Below are positions 19,306 to 29,500 of a stretch of 57,462 bases of DNA, piece after piece. The stretch is from Candidatus Bathyarchaeota archaeon (GTDB lineage Archaea > Thermoproteota > Bathyarchaeia > TCS64). The DNA lies in the NCBI GenBank assembly GCA_016930055.1, contig JAFGHP010000018.1:1-57462 (forward strand). Reading direction: 5' to 3'. Position numbers and translations under genes: made by a program. The notes under the pieces are model-generated. The model was not told the DNA's origin. It worked only from the letters and a program-made list of their open reading frames with translations, and did not search any database. Numbering within the stretch: the first letter of the stretch is position 1; each line of letters starts with the position of its first letter.

Positions 19306-19905
19306 TTATTTTACTAATTCAAATGGATTTGTGTAACCGTGTTCAATTAATCTTTTTCGAATATCGTTTTTAAGTAGACCAATTCCATCTCCTGTTTTTG
19401 CGCTTACAGGATAAACAGGTATTGTAGGACCTAATCCTTCTTTTAGTGCTTCGAGATTTTCGTTGATTATTGATGAGCGTTCTTTATCAATTTTATTAGC
19501 TGCAACTATACAAGTTATGTTAAGATCTCTCTTTATGTAATGAACTAATTCTATGTCAAGGGGTATGAAGCCTTTTTTTGCGAGACGTGTTTCTGTTTCA
19601 AGATAAGTTGAAGTATTTATTACATGAAGTGCTAATATTATTTGGTTAGATTTATTTTTTAAAAAATCAAGAATCATGTCTTTTGTATCTTCTTCACCTT
19701 GTTTACTTAAACGTAAACTTACACCATATCCAGGCATATCTATAAGAAGTAGATTTTTAGATAAGGGATATTTTTCAATTCTGTTTGTCGTTCCAGGTTG
19801 TTTACCGACAGCTACATTGATGCCTGTAATTGCTTTAATTAAACTACTTTTACCTGAATTAGGTCTACCAGTAAATACAAAATATCCCTCAGCCATATTA
19901 TTCAC
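19306..19905 (-). CDS. engB: EngB-like TRAFAC GTPase
   Basis: GRPNSGKSS, DMPGYG, ANKID, VSAKTG. Confidence 0.88.
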   Translation of the reverse strand: MNNMAEGYFVFTGRPNSGKSSLIKAITGINVAVGKQPGTTNRIEKYPLSKNLLLIDMPGYGVSLRLSKQGEEDTKDMILDFLKNKSNQIILALHVINTSTYLETETRLAKKGFIPLDIELVHYIKRDLNITCIVAANKIDKERSSIINENLEALKEGLGPTIPVYPVSAKTGDGIGLLKNDIRKRLIEHGYTNPFELVK

Positions 19906-19940
19906 TATGGTTTAAAGATGCAAGAGAAATATAAAGAAAT

Positions 19941-20864
19941 TTAAATGGCTATGGTAAAATCTAGACGCTGAGCAAGTTCTTTATAACGATTTCTAATAGT
20001 TACTTCCGTAACTTGGGCTTCTTTAGCAATTTCACCTTGGGTTCGACGCTCATCTGTAAGCTGACTGCTAATGTATATACAGGCAGCAGCTATTCCAGAA
20101 GGCCCACGACCACTAGTAAGCTTCAAAGTCGATGCTTTTTTTAGAATATTCATAGCAAGTATTTCGGTATCTCCAGTTAAAGCTAGCTTATTTATAATTT
20201 TACTAATATAGCCATGAGGATCAACTTGAGGTACTTCAGGATTTAGCTCCCTTAGTAAGAATCTATAGTTTCTTGCAGCTTCTTTTTTTGTTATATTTGC
20301 GGCAACCGCAACATCTTCAAGTGTACGAATAATGTTGCATTGTCTACAAGCCATATATATGCTTGCAACCGCTACACTTTGTATTGTTCTACCTCTTATC
20401 AACTGTTTTTGTATAGCCCTTCTATAAATCATACTAGAAGTTTCTATGACATTTCTCGGTAAATTTAGTTTATATGCAATTTTACTCATTTCACTTAAGG
20501 CATGGGCCAGATTACGTTGAGTTGAGTCACTAACCTTACTTCTTCTATGCCATTTTCTTAGTCTGTAAAGTCTTGCTCGCTCTTCTGGACTAAGCTTACG
20601 CCCAGAAGCATCACGATCCTGCCAACCTATAGTTGTGCTGAGACCTTTATCATGTATTGTCCAAGTAACTGGTGCACCAACTCTGGGTAATTTATCTCTT
20701 TGCTCTTGATCGAAAGCACGCCACTCAGGACCTGTATCTATTATGTTCTGAGATATAACAACGCCACATTTTTCGCAAACTAATTCGCCAGTCTCATAAT
20801 CCCTTAAAAGGTTGACGCTTCCACACTCAGTACAAACCATTTTATTGCGTAGGGTTGTAACCAA
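19941..20864 (-). CDS. tfb: Transcription initiation factor B (TFB/TFIIB)
   Basis: Zn ribbon CTECGSVNLLRDYETGELVCEKCG, B-reader region, two cyclin folds. Confidence 0.97.
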   Translation of the reverse strand: MVTTLRNKMVCTECGSVNLLRDYETGELVCEKCGVVISQNIIDTGPEWRAFDQEQRDKLPRVGAPVTWTIHDKGLSTTIGWQDRDASGRKLSPEERARLYRLRKWHRRSKVSDSTQRNLAHALSEMSKIAYKLNLPRNVIETSSMIYRRAIQKQLIRGRTIQSVAVASIYMACRQCNIIRTLEDVAVAANITKKEAARNYRFLLRELNPEVPQVDPHGYISKIINKLALTGDTEILAMNILKKASTLKLTSGRGPSGIAAACIYISSQLTDERRTQGEIAKEAQVTEVTIRNRYKELAQRLDFTIAI

Positions 20865-21235
20865 AGAATCACATCTTAAGACTATGATTAAGGAAAAAAG
20901 GTTACTTATAACTCTTATCTAATTCGGTTCGCAAAAGTTTTAAAAAATAATATATAAATGTAAATTACTATATAAAAAATATTAATATTTTATATTTTTA
21001 TGCATTAATATTATTCATATAAATGTTTTATATTTAATTCTTATGTTAATAAATCAGATCTCAGGTAATTCTTTTTCAAAAAACATTTAAAATACGGATA
21101 ATTTTATGAGTTAATAAAATTCATTTAAATTTTACATTTATACAACAAAATAAAAAAAATTTTACTATTTAGGAAAAAGAGTTATCTTTAACAATAATAG
21201 TATTTAGGCATCCTACAAAATCGGGAGCTAACACT

Positions 21236-23869
21236 TTGACTAAAAAAGTATATGAATTTTCTGAAGGAAACAAAGATATGAGAGATTTGTTAGGTGGAAA
21301 AGGAGCAAATTTATCAGAGATGTTAAACATGGGGCTCAGAGTTCCACCAGGTTTCACTATCACAACCAAAACATGTATCGAATTCTTTGAATTGGGAGGA
21401 AAATTCCCCGAAGGTTTATGGGAAGAAGTAATAGAACATGTATCAAAGGTTGAGGAAAAAACTGGGAAAAAATTTGGTGATTCAAACAACCCTCTTCTAT
21501 TTAGTGTCAGAAGCGGTGCACCTGTTTCTATGCCAGGGATGATGGATACAGTACTAAATTTAGGGATGAATGATGAAGTTGCTAAAGGATTTTCAAAATT
21601 AACTAATGAAAGATTCGTATATGATGCATATCGCAGATTCATAACTATGTTTGCTGATGTTGTAATGGGTGCAGAAAGAAAGAAATTTGATGAAATTTAT
21701 GAAACAGAGAAGAAAAAAGATAATGCGAAAACTGATCCAGAAGTAAGTACCACAGCACTAAAGAAAATTGTTGATTCCCAAAAAGGTTTGTATAAAAAAG
21801 AAGTTGGTACAGATTTTCCAATGGATCCTTACCAGCAGCTAAAATTGGCTATTGCTGCAGTTTTTAATAGTTGGAACACGCCTAGAGCAATAACATATAG
21901 GAAAATTGAAGGAATACCGAACGAAGTAGGTACAGCATGTAATATCCAAACAATGGTTTTTGGTAATCTCGGACAAGATTCAGGAAGTGGAGTGCTTTTT
22001 ACACGCAATCCAAGTAACGGAGAAAAAACAGTTATTGGCGAACTTTTATTTAATGCTCAAGGAGAAGACGTTGTTGCAGGATTAAGAACTCCAGTAAGCC
22101 TAACTGACCTCAAAAACGATTATCCTAAAATTTATAATGAGTTAATAGAGAACGTTGAGAAACTTGAAAGCCATTATAAAGACTTGCAAGATGTTGAATT
22201 TACTATAGAAAAAGGAACATTATACTTACTTCAAACCCGTAGTGGAAAACGCACAGCAAGAGCTGCTGTAAAATGTGCTTATGATATGGTACAAGAAAAA
22301 CTAATTACAGAAAAAGAAGCTGTTTTGAGAATTGAACCCAGACAAATTGAATTTCTATTACATAAAAGCATTGATCCCAACAGTGGGAAAAGTCCTTTAA
22401 CTAAAGGATTACCCGCTTCTCCAGGAGCAGCTATTGGACAAGTTGTTTTTGTACCAAAGGAAGCTGAAGAATGGAAAGCTTCTGGTAAAAAAGTTATACT
22501 TGTCCGTCCTGAAACAACGCCAGAAGATATTGCGGGTATGGTAGCTGCAGAGGGTGTATTAACTAGTAGAGGTGGAATGACAAGCCATGCAGCAATAGTC
22601 GCTAGAGGTATAGGTAAACCAGCTATAGTCGGATGTGAAGCACTACACATTGATCTCGAAAAAGAAATGTTTAGTGTGGGCGACATTGTGATAAATAAAG
22701 GAGATATTCTAGCAATAGATGGATTAACAGCTGAAGTTTTTGTTGGAGAAGTACCATTAATTGAGCCTAAAATAAGTGATGAAGTTGAAATAATTCTCAG
22801 CTGGGCTGATAAATATAGAAGACTGGGAGTATGGGCTAATGCTAATGATGAGGCTGATGCAACTAAAGCTAACTTAAATGGTGCTCAAGGAATTGGTCTT
22901 GCAAGGACAGAACGGATGTTTCTGGGAGTAGAACGTGTTGCTCTAGTTCGTGAAATGATTATGGCAGATACAAGAGAAGATAGACAAAAAGCTTTAGATA
23001 AACTTCTACCATTACAAAAAGAGGATTTTAAGGGTCTTCTCAGAGCAATGAATCAGAAGCCTGTACAAATTAGATTGTTAGACCCGCCTCTCCACGAGTT
23101 TATGCCCCGTGAAGTGGACTTAGTGACAGAAATATTTGATATGGAAAAAGCTAACGAAAAACAAGAAGAAATAGAGAAAAAGAAAACAATCCTAAATAAA
23201 GTACGTAGAATTCAAGAAGCTAATCCAATGATTGGGTTACGTGCATGTCGTGTAGGTATATTATATCCAGAGATTTACGAAACTCAAGCAAAAGCAATCT
23301 TCGAAGCAGCAAGTGAACTTAAAATCAATGGATATGATCCAAAACCAGAAATAATGATACCAGGAACAATAACCTACAAAGAATTAGCATACCTTAAACC
23401 ATACATCATAAAAGCACATAAAGAAATTACACAAAAATATGGTTTCGAAATACCTTACAAATATGGCACAATGATAGAAATGCCTCGAGCTGCTTTAACC
23501 GCTGATGAAATGGCTAAAGAATGTGAATTCTTCAGTTTTGGAACAAACGATTTAACACAAACAGGACTAGGATTAAGTAGGGATGATGCTCAGGGAACAT
23601 TTTTACCACCATATGTTGAAAAGAAATTATTAGATGACGACCCATTCCAAACACTAGATAAAAAAGGAGTAGGTCAACTAGTAAAAATCTGCGTTAAACT
23701 AGCTAAATCAGCGAACCCAAATATAAAAATAGGAATATGTGGAGAACATGGAGGAGACCCAGAAAGCATCTACTTCTTCCATGAAGCAGGACTAGACTAT
23801 GTTTCATGCAGTCCCTTCCGAATACCAGTAGCAAGATTAGCAGCAGCAAGAATAGCCCTAATTTCATAA
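21236..23869 (+). CDS. ppdK: Pyruvate, phosphate dikinase
   Basis: VYEFSEGNKDMRDLLGGKGANLSEM, catalytic GGMTSHAAIVARG, FGTNDLTQ; TTG start. Confidence 0.97.
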   Translation: MTKKVYEFSEGNKDMRDLLGGKGANLSEMLNMGLRVPPGFTITTKTCIEFFELGGKFPEGLWEEVIEHVSKVEEKTGKKFGDSNNPLLFSVRSGAPVSMPGMMDTVLNLGMNDEVAKGFSKLTNERFVYDAYRRFITMFADVVMGAERKKFDEIYETEKKKDNAKTDPEVSTTALKKIVDSQKGLYKKEVGTDFPMDPYQQLKLAIAAVFNSWNTPRAITYRKIEGIPNEVGTACNIQTMVFGNLGQDSGSGVLFTRNPSNGEKTVIGELLFNAQGEDVVAGLRTPVSLTDLKNDYPKIYNELIENVEKLESHYKDLQDVEFTIEKGTLYLLQTRSGKRTARAAVKCAYDMVQEKLITEKEAVLRIEPRQIEFLLHKSIDPNSGKSPLTKGLPASPGAAIGQVVFVPKEAEEWKASGKKVILVRPETTPEDIAGMVAAEGVLTSRGGMTSHAAIVARGIGKPAIVGCEALHIDLEKEMFSVGDIVINKGDILAIDGLTAEVFVGEVPLIEPKISDEVEIILSWADKYRRLGVWANANDEADATKANLNGAQGIGLARTERMFLGVERVALVREMIMADTREDRQKALDKLLPLQKEDFKGLLRAMNQKPVQIRLLDPPLHEFMPREVDLVTEIFDMEKANEKQEEIEKKKTILNKVRRIQEANPMIGLRACRVGILYPEIYETQAKAIFEAASELKINGYDPKPEIMIPGTITYKELAYLKPYIIKAHKEITQKYGFEIPYKYGTMIEMPRAALTADEMAKECEFFSFGTNDLTQTGLGLSRDDAQGTFLPPYVEKKLLDDDPFQTLDKKGVGQLVKICVKLAKSANPNIKIGICGEHGGDPESIYFFHEAGLDYVSCSPFRIPVARLAAARIALIS

Positions 23870-23955
23870 TAATATTAATCAAATATTCTGTATTAGCTAT
23901 TCTTTCTCTAAATATCTTTTAGAAAAATAAAAACTAAAATTCTTTAAATATCATT

Positions 23956-24672
23956 TTATAGACTATATTTTCTTTTTATATCTAAATAAATGAAGAATAT
24001 TAACATGAAAATTGTTGTTATTGTAGAGGGTACTGTACTTTCTACGCTGATAAGAGTTAAAGCTAAACCAGCAGCAAAACCGGAGTTTTTTGATGTTCCT
24101 AATAAAATGTAACTTGTTATTTTATCTGAATCAAAATTTATTTTTTTAAAAAAAAGCTCAATAAAATAACCTAATAAAAAAGTTGTTAAAAAACTAATAA
24201 TGATTAAAGATCCTAAAGAAAAAGGGTTTCTTAAAAAAACTTCATTATTTAAACCAACTATTGTATAAATAATTATAAAAAAACTCCAATTAATGAATGT
24301 TCCTTTATAATTTACTATTCTTTCTTCAATATTAAAATAAATAAGGATTCTTGAAAGAATAAAAGGAATTATTATTAATTCAATTAATAATAAGTATAAT
24401 TTACTTTGAAAACTTGGTATTGATCCTAGAAATAATGAAAGAATAAAAGGCGTAAAAATAAAAGCTCCAATATAACTAGATAAAAAACCTACAATACTAT
24501 AATCTAAATTACCACCTAAAAAATTTGTAAAAGGAATAACCGCTACTGCAGGGGGAACTGAAGCTAAAATAATAAATCCAAGTAAGTATTGGTGTGGTAA
24601 TTTTAAAAAATAACTTAATATTATAATACTTCCTCCTAAGATTAAATAATTTAATATTATACTAGTTAACAT
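23956..24672 (-). CDS. BASS/AEC-like membrane transporter, C-terminal portion (probably split gene)
   Basis: Hydrophobic helices; ASVPPAVAVIPFTNFLGGNLDYSIVG resembles bile-acid:Na+ symporter-type repeats; overlaps the upstream fragment by 7 nt. Confidence 0.6.
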   Translation of the reverse strand: MLTSIILNYLILGGSIIILSYFLKLPHQYLLGFIILASVPPAVAVIPFTNFLGGNLDYSIVGFLSSYIGAFIFTPFILSLFLGSIPSFQSKLYLLLIELIIIPFILSRILIYFNIEERIVNYKGTFINWSFFIIIYTIVGLNNEVFLRNPFSLGSLIIISFLTTFLLGYFIELFFKKINFDSDKITSYILLGTSKNSGFAAGLALTLISVESTVPSTITTIFMLIFFIYLDIKRKYSL

Positions 24673-24875
24673 TGGTTTAACCCATCTCTTATAATCAAAA
24701 AAATTTCCTTAGAGATATTTGTCATAGAGATGGTCATTATAAAAATTAGAATAATTATTAGTATTTTTTCTGTCCATTGAGCTAATTGATTTAAACTTAA
24801 ACCAAGAAAGAGACTAAGTAATAAAATAAAATTTCTATCCTTTAAAAAATTTTTAAAAGAATCTAAAGTAATCAT
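24666..24875 (-). CDS. N-terminal fragment (2 TM) of the same transporter
   Basis: 69 aa, two TM helices; ATGTTAA overlap with the 238-aa ORF in the -1 frame; combined length (~307 aa) is typical for the family. Confidence 0.55.
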   Translation of the reverse strand: MITLDSFKNFLKDRNFILLLSLFLGLSLNQLAQWTEKILIIILIFIMTISMTNISKEIFLIIRDGLNQC

Positions 24876-25187
24876 CTTAATAAGATCTAAACATTATATG
24901 TAAAAAATATTGGTGTCGTTTAATTAATAATTACGATTAAAAATTATTTTTGGTATATTTTTTTATATTTATTAATTATATTTTTCATTCGATAATCAAT
25001 AAAAAGTTAGGATTTACCATAAAAATTTGATTATTTACTTATCATTATTTATAAGAATATTAAACTATTAAATTATAAACAATATCTAAATTTAACTAGT
25101 ATGTAACTTCGATCATTAAACCTTTAAGTACGAAGTTGATTCTTATCTGCAATAAAAACTATTGACCAATATGGATGCGTTAAATCA

Positions 25188-27944
25188 TTGGAGAAAAACA
25201 ATTGGCATTCCGCTGAAATTGATGAAGTAATAAAAAAACTTGAATCAAGTCGTCAAGGACTCACTAGAGAAGAAGTAGAAAATCGTTTTAATATTTATGG
25301 TCATAATGAGCTAGTTGAAGAACAGAAACGTAAATGGTATCATCTAGTTTATGAACAGTTTACTAGTATTCTAGTACTTATTCTAATTCTAGCGGCCATT
25401 GTCTCTGCATTCATAGCAGTTCAAGAAGGAGAACCCATGACAGACACTTGGGTTATTCTTTTTATTGTGGTTATGAATGGTATCCTCGGTTTTATTCAAG
25501 AATATAGAGCTGAGAAAGCAGTAGAAGCTCTAAAAGCAATGGTATCGCCTCATGTTCTGGTTTTGAGAGAGGGTAAAGAAGAATCAATTGACTCAAAAAA
25601 TCTTGTACCGGGAGATATTATTCTTTTAGAAGCAGGTAGTCGAGTACCTGCTGATTGTAGACTTATTGAAGCTGCTAACTTAGAGGTTGATGAAGCAGCA
25701 CTTACAGGTGAATCAAGACCTGTTAATAAAAAATTGTCTCCAGTTGAAGCTGAATCTAGTATCGGTGACCAAAGTAACATGGTCTTTATGGGTACAGTTA
25801 TTACAAATGGTCGAGCAGTAGCGATTGTTACAGATACTGGGATGAAAAGTCAATTCGGGAAGATTGCAGGAATGGTGCAAGCTATCGATACAGAAGACCC
25901 CCCACTTCGTCAGAAAATGGATCGTATGGGAAAACAACTGGTAAAGATTAGTATCGCTTGCACAATTTTCGTTTTCTTAGTGCTTCTCTACATTCATGAT
26001 AGGACAATAAACGAAGTATTCATGACTTGTATAAGTCTCGCAGTATCTGCAATCCCTGAAGGACTTCCGGCGGTGTTAACTATCACATTGGCTCTTGGAA
26101 CGGCTCGTATGGCTAGACAGAAAGCCATCGTTCGGAAATTAGCTAGTGTGGAAACTTTAGGAAGTACAACGGTAATATGCAGCGACAAAACTGGAACCCT
26201 AACTAAAAATGAGATGACAGTTACACGTGTCAATTCTAATGGAGTCACAATAAAGGTCATAGGTTCTGGTTATAATCCAAATGGAGAATTTAGAATAGAA
26301 GAAAAACAAATCAACCCGTTATCTGATCAAAATATAGAGCTTCTCCTTAAAATTGGAGCATTAAACAACGACTCAACTCTTCAAAATAATGATGGAACAT
26401 GGGTAGTATTCGGAGACCCAACAGAAGGCGCTTTATTAGTATCTGCTATTAAAGCAGGTATAGTATTTAAAGATCTGAAAGAAAATTATCCGCGAGTCGC
26501 GGAAATCCCATTTGATTCTACCAGAAAATGTATGACTACAATCCATAAAACCCCTGAAAATAAACTTGTAGCTTATGTTAAAGGAGCTCCAGAAATTATC
26601 TTAAACAAATCTACTAAAATATTGGGTGATGGATCACGAACCATAGATGAAAATGATCTTAAACTTACTTTTAACCAAATGAAAATCATGGCAAATGATG
26701 CTCTACGTGTTTTAGCCATGAGTTATAAGGAACTACCTAACGATTATGATTTAAAAAATCTTGAAGTAAATGACATAGAAAATGATTTAACATTTGTTGG
26801 AATGCAAGGCATGATTGATCCACCTAGAGAAGAAGTACCTCTAGCTATTCAGACTGCTCAAAATGCTGGAATAAGATCCATTATGGTAACTGGAGATCAT
26901 AGAGTTACAGCAGTAGCAATTGCTAGACAAATAGGAATAATAAAAGAAGAAACCACAAATAATGTAATTGAAGGTTTTGAATTAGAATCACTAACTGATG
27001 AACAAATTGACGAAATAATTGAAGAAGTAAGGGTCTGTGCTAGAGTAAGCCCAGCACACAAAATGAGAATTGCACAAAGCTTGAAGCGTTTAGGTCACAT
27101 TGTAGCGATGACTGGAGATGGTGTAAATGATGCTCCTGCCCTTAAAGCATCGGATATTGGAGTAGCAATGGGTATCAAAGGAACCGACGTAACAAAAGAA
27201 GCCTCCGACATGATACTGGAAGACGATAATTTTGCTACAATAGTTAACGCAGTAAGAGGAGGCAGAGAAATTTATGATAATGTAACAAAATATATTCGTC
27301 TTATGTTAGCAGCCAATTTTGATGAATTTATAGAGATTACAGCAACAGCAGCTCTAGGATTACCAGTCCCGTTTTTACCAATTCATATCCTTTGGGTAAA
27401 TTTAATTACTGACGGTTTACCTGCAGTAGCTTTGAGTATAGATCCTGCTGATCCCGATATAATGAAATATCCTCCAAGAGATCCCAAAGAAGACATCCTT
27501 AAAAGATTCTGGAAATTCATCCTTTTTGCTGCAGTAATAGATTTCATAAGTGATTTTATACCATATTTATATGCTTTCTTTACAACACTTGAAACAACAG
27601 CCGATTACGAATTAGCTGCAACAACTGCAAGAACAGTAGCTTTCACAAGCATTGTCTTATTTGAATTCTTATTAGCATATCAATGCAGAAGTGAAACTAA
27701 ACATGTTTTCGAATTAGGTTTAAAGGGTATAATAGCTAATAAAATGCTATTTATTTCAGTATTATTAGGAGTCAGTTTACAGATGATGATACTCTACATT
27801 CCTGCTTTATCAGAAATATTCCATGTAGTGCCTTTGTCTCCCTTCCTTCTAGGAATATGTGTTATAGGCAGCTTCACAGCTTTCTTAATTATACCTGAAA
27901 AATTGATACCTCAAAGAAAATACGTTGAACATAAAAAAAATTAA
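25188..27944 (+). CDS. P-type Ca2+-ATPase (type IIA-like)
   Basis: DKTGTLTKNEM, AIPEGLPAVLT (M4), AANFDE (M5), WVNLITDGLPA (M6); TTG start. Confidence 0.93.
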   Translation: MEKNNWHSAEIDEVIKKLESSRQGLTREEVENRFNIYGHNELVEEQKRKWYHLVYEQFTSILVLILILAAIVSAFIAVQEGEPMTDTWVILFIVVMNGILGFIQEYRAEKAVEALKAMVSPHVLVLREGKEESIDSKNLVPGDIILLEAGSRVPADCRLIEAANLEVDEAALTGESRPVNKKLSPVEAESSIGDQSNMVFMGTVITNGRAVAIVTDTGMKSQFGKIAGMVQAIDTEDPPLRQKMDRMGKQLVKISIACTIFVFLVLLYIHDRTINEVFMTCISLAVSAIPEGLPAVLTITLALGTARMARQKAIVRKLASVETLGSTTVICSDKTGTLTKNEMTVTRVNSNGVTIKVIGSGYNPNGEFRIEEKQINPLSDQNIELLLKIGALNNDSTLQNNDGTWVVFGDPTEGALLVSAIKAGIVFKDLKENYPRVAEIPFDSTRKCMTTIHKTPENKLVAYVKGAPEIILNKSTKILGDGSRTIDENDLKLTFNQMKIMANDALRVLAMSYKELPNDYDLKNLEVNDIENDLTFVGMQGMIDPPREEVPLAIQTAQNAGIRSIMVTGDHRVTAVAIARQIGIIKEETTNNVIEGFELESLTDEQIDEIIEEVRVCARVSPAHKMRIAQSLKRLGHIVAMTGDGVNDAPALKASDIGVAMGIKGTDVTKEASDMILEDDNFATIVNAVRGGREIYDNVTKYIRLMLAANFDEFIEITATAALGLPVPFLPIHILWVNLITDGLPAVALSIDPADPDIMKYPPRDPKEDILKRFWKFILFAAVIDFISDFIPYLYAFFTTLETTADYELAATTARTVAFTSIVLFEFLLAYQCRSETKHVFELGLKGIIANKMLFISVLLGVSLQMMILYIPALSEIFHVVPLSPFLLGICVIGSFTAFLIIPEKLIPQRKYVEHKKN

Positions 27945-28093
27945 ACACTAAATTATTTATCTTTATTTGTATAAAATCCATCAAATTATATTAATTTTTA
28001 TAGAAAATTTATTGTTGATTACTTTATAATTAATAGGAAAAATTAAGTACTAGAAAACAGTCGCAATGAGGAAGGATTAAATCTAAGGGGATT

Positions 28094-29344
28094 ATGATGA
28101 CAAATGAAGTTTATTCACAAATCATTGAAGTTCAAGGACATCTAATTGATTCACTGATTCTAACAAAAATGTTAGATGTAATTATGGATCAACAAGGTGA
28201 TTTTGAAATTCTTGAATTTCTAATAGGTAAAAGAAAAGATGAATATAGCTTTGCTCGAATTAATGTAATTGGTCATAATCCTGGACACCTAGATACTCTT
28301 TTAAGGGATCTTTTTAGGTTGGGAGCAACTGTACCGGAGACTCCTGAAATAGAATTTATTCCTGCTCCTAAGGATATGGTTCTTCCAGAAAATTTCTATT
28401 CAACAACACATCACCCCACTTCAATCTATTTTGCAAAAGAATGGATTGAAGTTCAAGACATGATGATGGATAAACAAATTGTAATAGATCCAGTCATGAA
28501 AACAGCTATATGTAAACCGATAGCTGAAATAAAGAAAGGGGATTTAATAATTGTTAAAGATAAAGGTATTAAAATAAAACCACCTGAAAGACCAAGAGGT
28601 AGTTTAGGGGTTTTTGAATTTATGTCAAGTGATATTTCTTCTGAAAAACCCTCACTGTCAATTATTCAAGGAATTGCTGATGACCTTTATAAAACAGCAA
28701 AAAATGGTGGTAAGATTATCGTTGTTGCAGGTCCAGCTGTAATACACACGAGGGCTGCTTCATATCTAGCAAGAATTATTGAATTAGGCTATGTTAATGG
28801 TCTTCTCTCTGGAAATGCACTCGCGGTACATGATATTGAATATGCACTTTATGGTACTAGTCTAGGTGTATACTTGGATCAGAGAATGAAATCAAGAGAA
28901 CCGAGAAACCATATAGCAGCCATCAATGAAGTAATTAAAGCAGGTTCAATTAAATCATTAATTAAAAACAAGAAACTGAATCAAGGGATACTTTATCAAT
29001 TGATTACTAATAATATTCCGTATTCACTTGCAGGTTCAATAAGAGATGATGGCCCACTACCTGAAGTGATTAAAGACATGACAGAAGCTCAAAGACAATA
29101 CAAAAAAATTTTAAAAAACGCTGAGTTTGTTATGATGTTTGCTACAACATTACATAGTATAGCTGTAGGGAATATGTTACCGTCTACAACTAAAGTCGTA
29201 TGTGTTGATATTAATCCTGCAGTAGTAACAAAATTAAGTGATAGAGGCACAAGTCAAGCAATAGGTATAGTAACAGACATAGGAACCTTTTTACCCCTTT
29301 TAGTGGAAGAACTAGAGAAAAAAGGGAAACCATCTATTAATTGA
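28094..29344 (+). CDS. LOR/SDH bifunctional-domain protein (TIGR00300-type, archaeal ornithine cyclodeaminase family)
   Basis: Colinear resemblance to the archaeal TIGR00300 family: EVQGHLIDSLILTKMLD, GLLSGNALAVHDIEYALYGTSLG, VCVDINPAVVTKLSDRGTSQA. Confidence 0.85.
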   Translation: MMTNEVYSQIIEVQGHLIDSLILTKMLDVIMDQQGDFEILEFLIGKRKDEYSFARINVIGHNPGHLDTLLRDLFRLGATVPETPEIEFIPAPKDMVLPENFYSTTHHPTSIYFAKEWIEVQDMMMDKQIVIDPVMKTAICKPIAEIKKGDLIIVKDKGIKIKPPERPRGSLGVFEFMSSDISSEKPSLSIIQGIADDLYKTAKNGGKIIVVAGPAVIHTRAASYLARIIELGYVNGLLSGNALAVHDIEYALYGTSLGVYLDQRMKSREPRNHIAAINEVIKAGSIKSLIKNKKLNQGILYQLITNNIPYSLAGSIRDDGPLPEVIKDMTEAQRQYKKILKNAEFVMMFATTLHSIAVGNMLPSTTKVVCVDINPAVVTKLSDRGTSQAIGIVTDIGTFLPLLVEELEKKGKPSIN

Positions 29345-29462
29345 ATTCATTATTTTTTAAAATATACATTTAATTAGTATATATTATATTTATATTACAA
29401 ATGTTTCTTTTTTATTGTTTTTTTTAGTTATTTAATGAAAATACCATAGTTTGAGTGAATAA

Positions 29463-29471
29463 GTTTATAAA
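29463..29471 (+). promoter_or_regulatory. Archaeal TATA box upstream of ppcA
   Basis: GTTTATAAA centred about 34 nt upstream of ATG 29501. Confidence 0.5.
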
Positions 29472-29500
29472 TTGAACCTTTGTTCAATGAAGAGACTTCG

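Noticed and set aside
20865-21235. 370-nt AT-rich divergent spacer between tfb and ppdK considered as an ncRNA or replication-origin candidate
   Set aside because: No repeated ORB-like elements, conserved hairpins or C/D-box motifs seen; ordinary divergent promoter region is sufficient explanation
21169-22686. Minus-strand ORFs 157 aa and 135 aa within ppdK
   Set aside because: Antisense shadows of a highly conserved PPDK gene; no recognisable motifs
25188-27944. P-type ATPase considered for unusual ion specificity
   Set aside because: M4 PEGL, M5 N..E and M6 N..TD residues match classical Ca2+-ATPases; no anomaly seen
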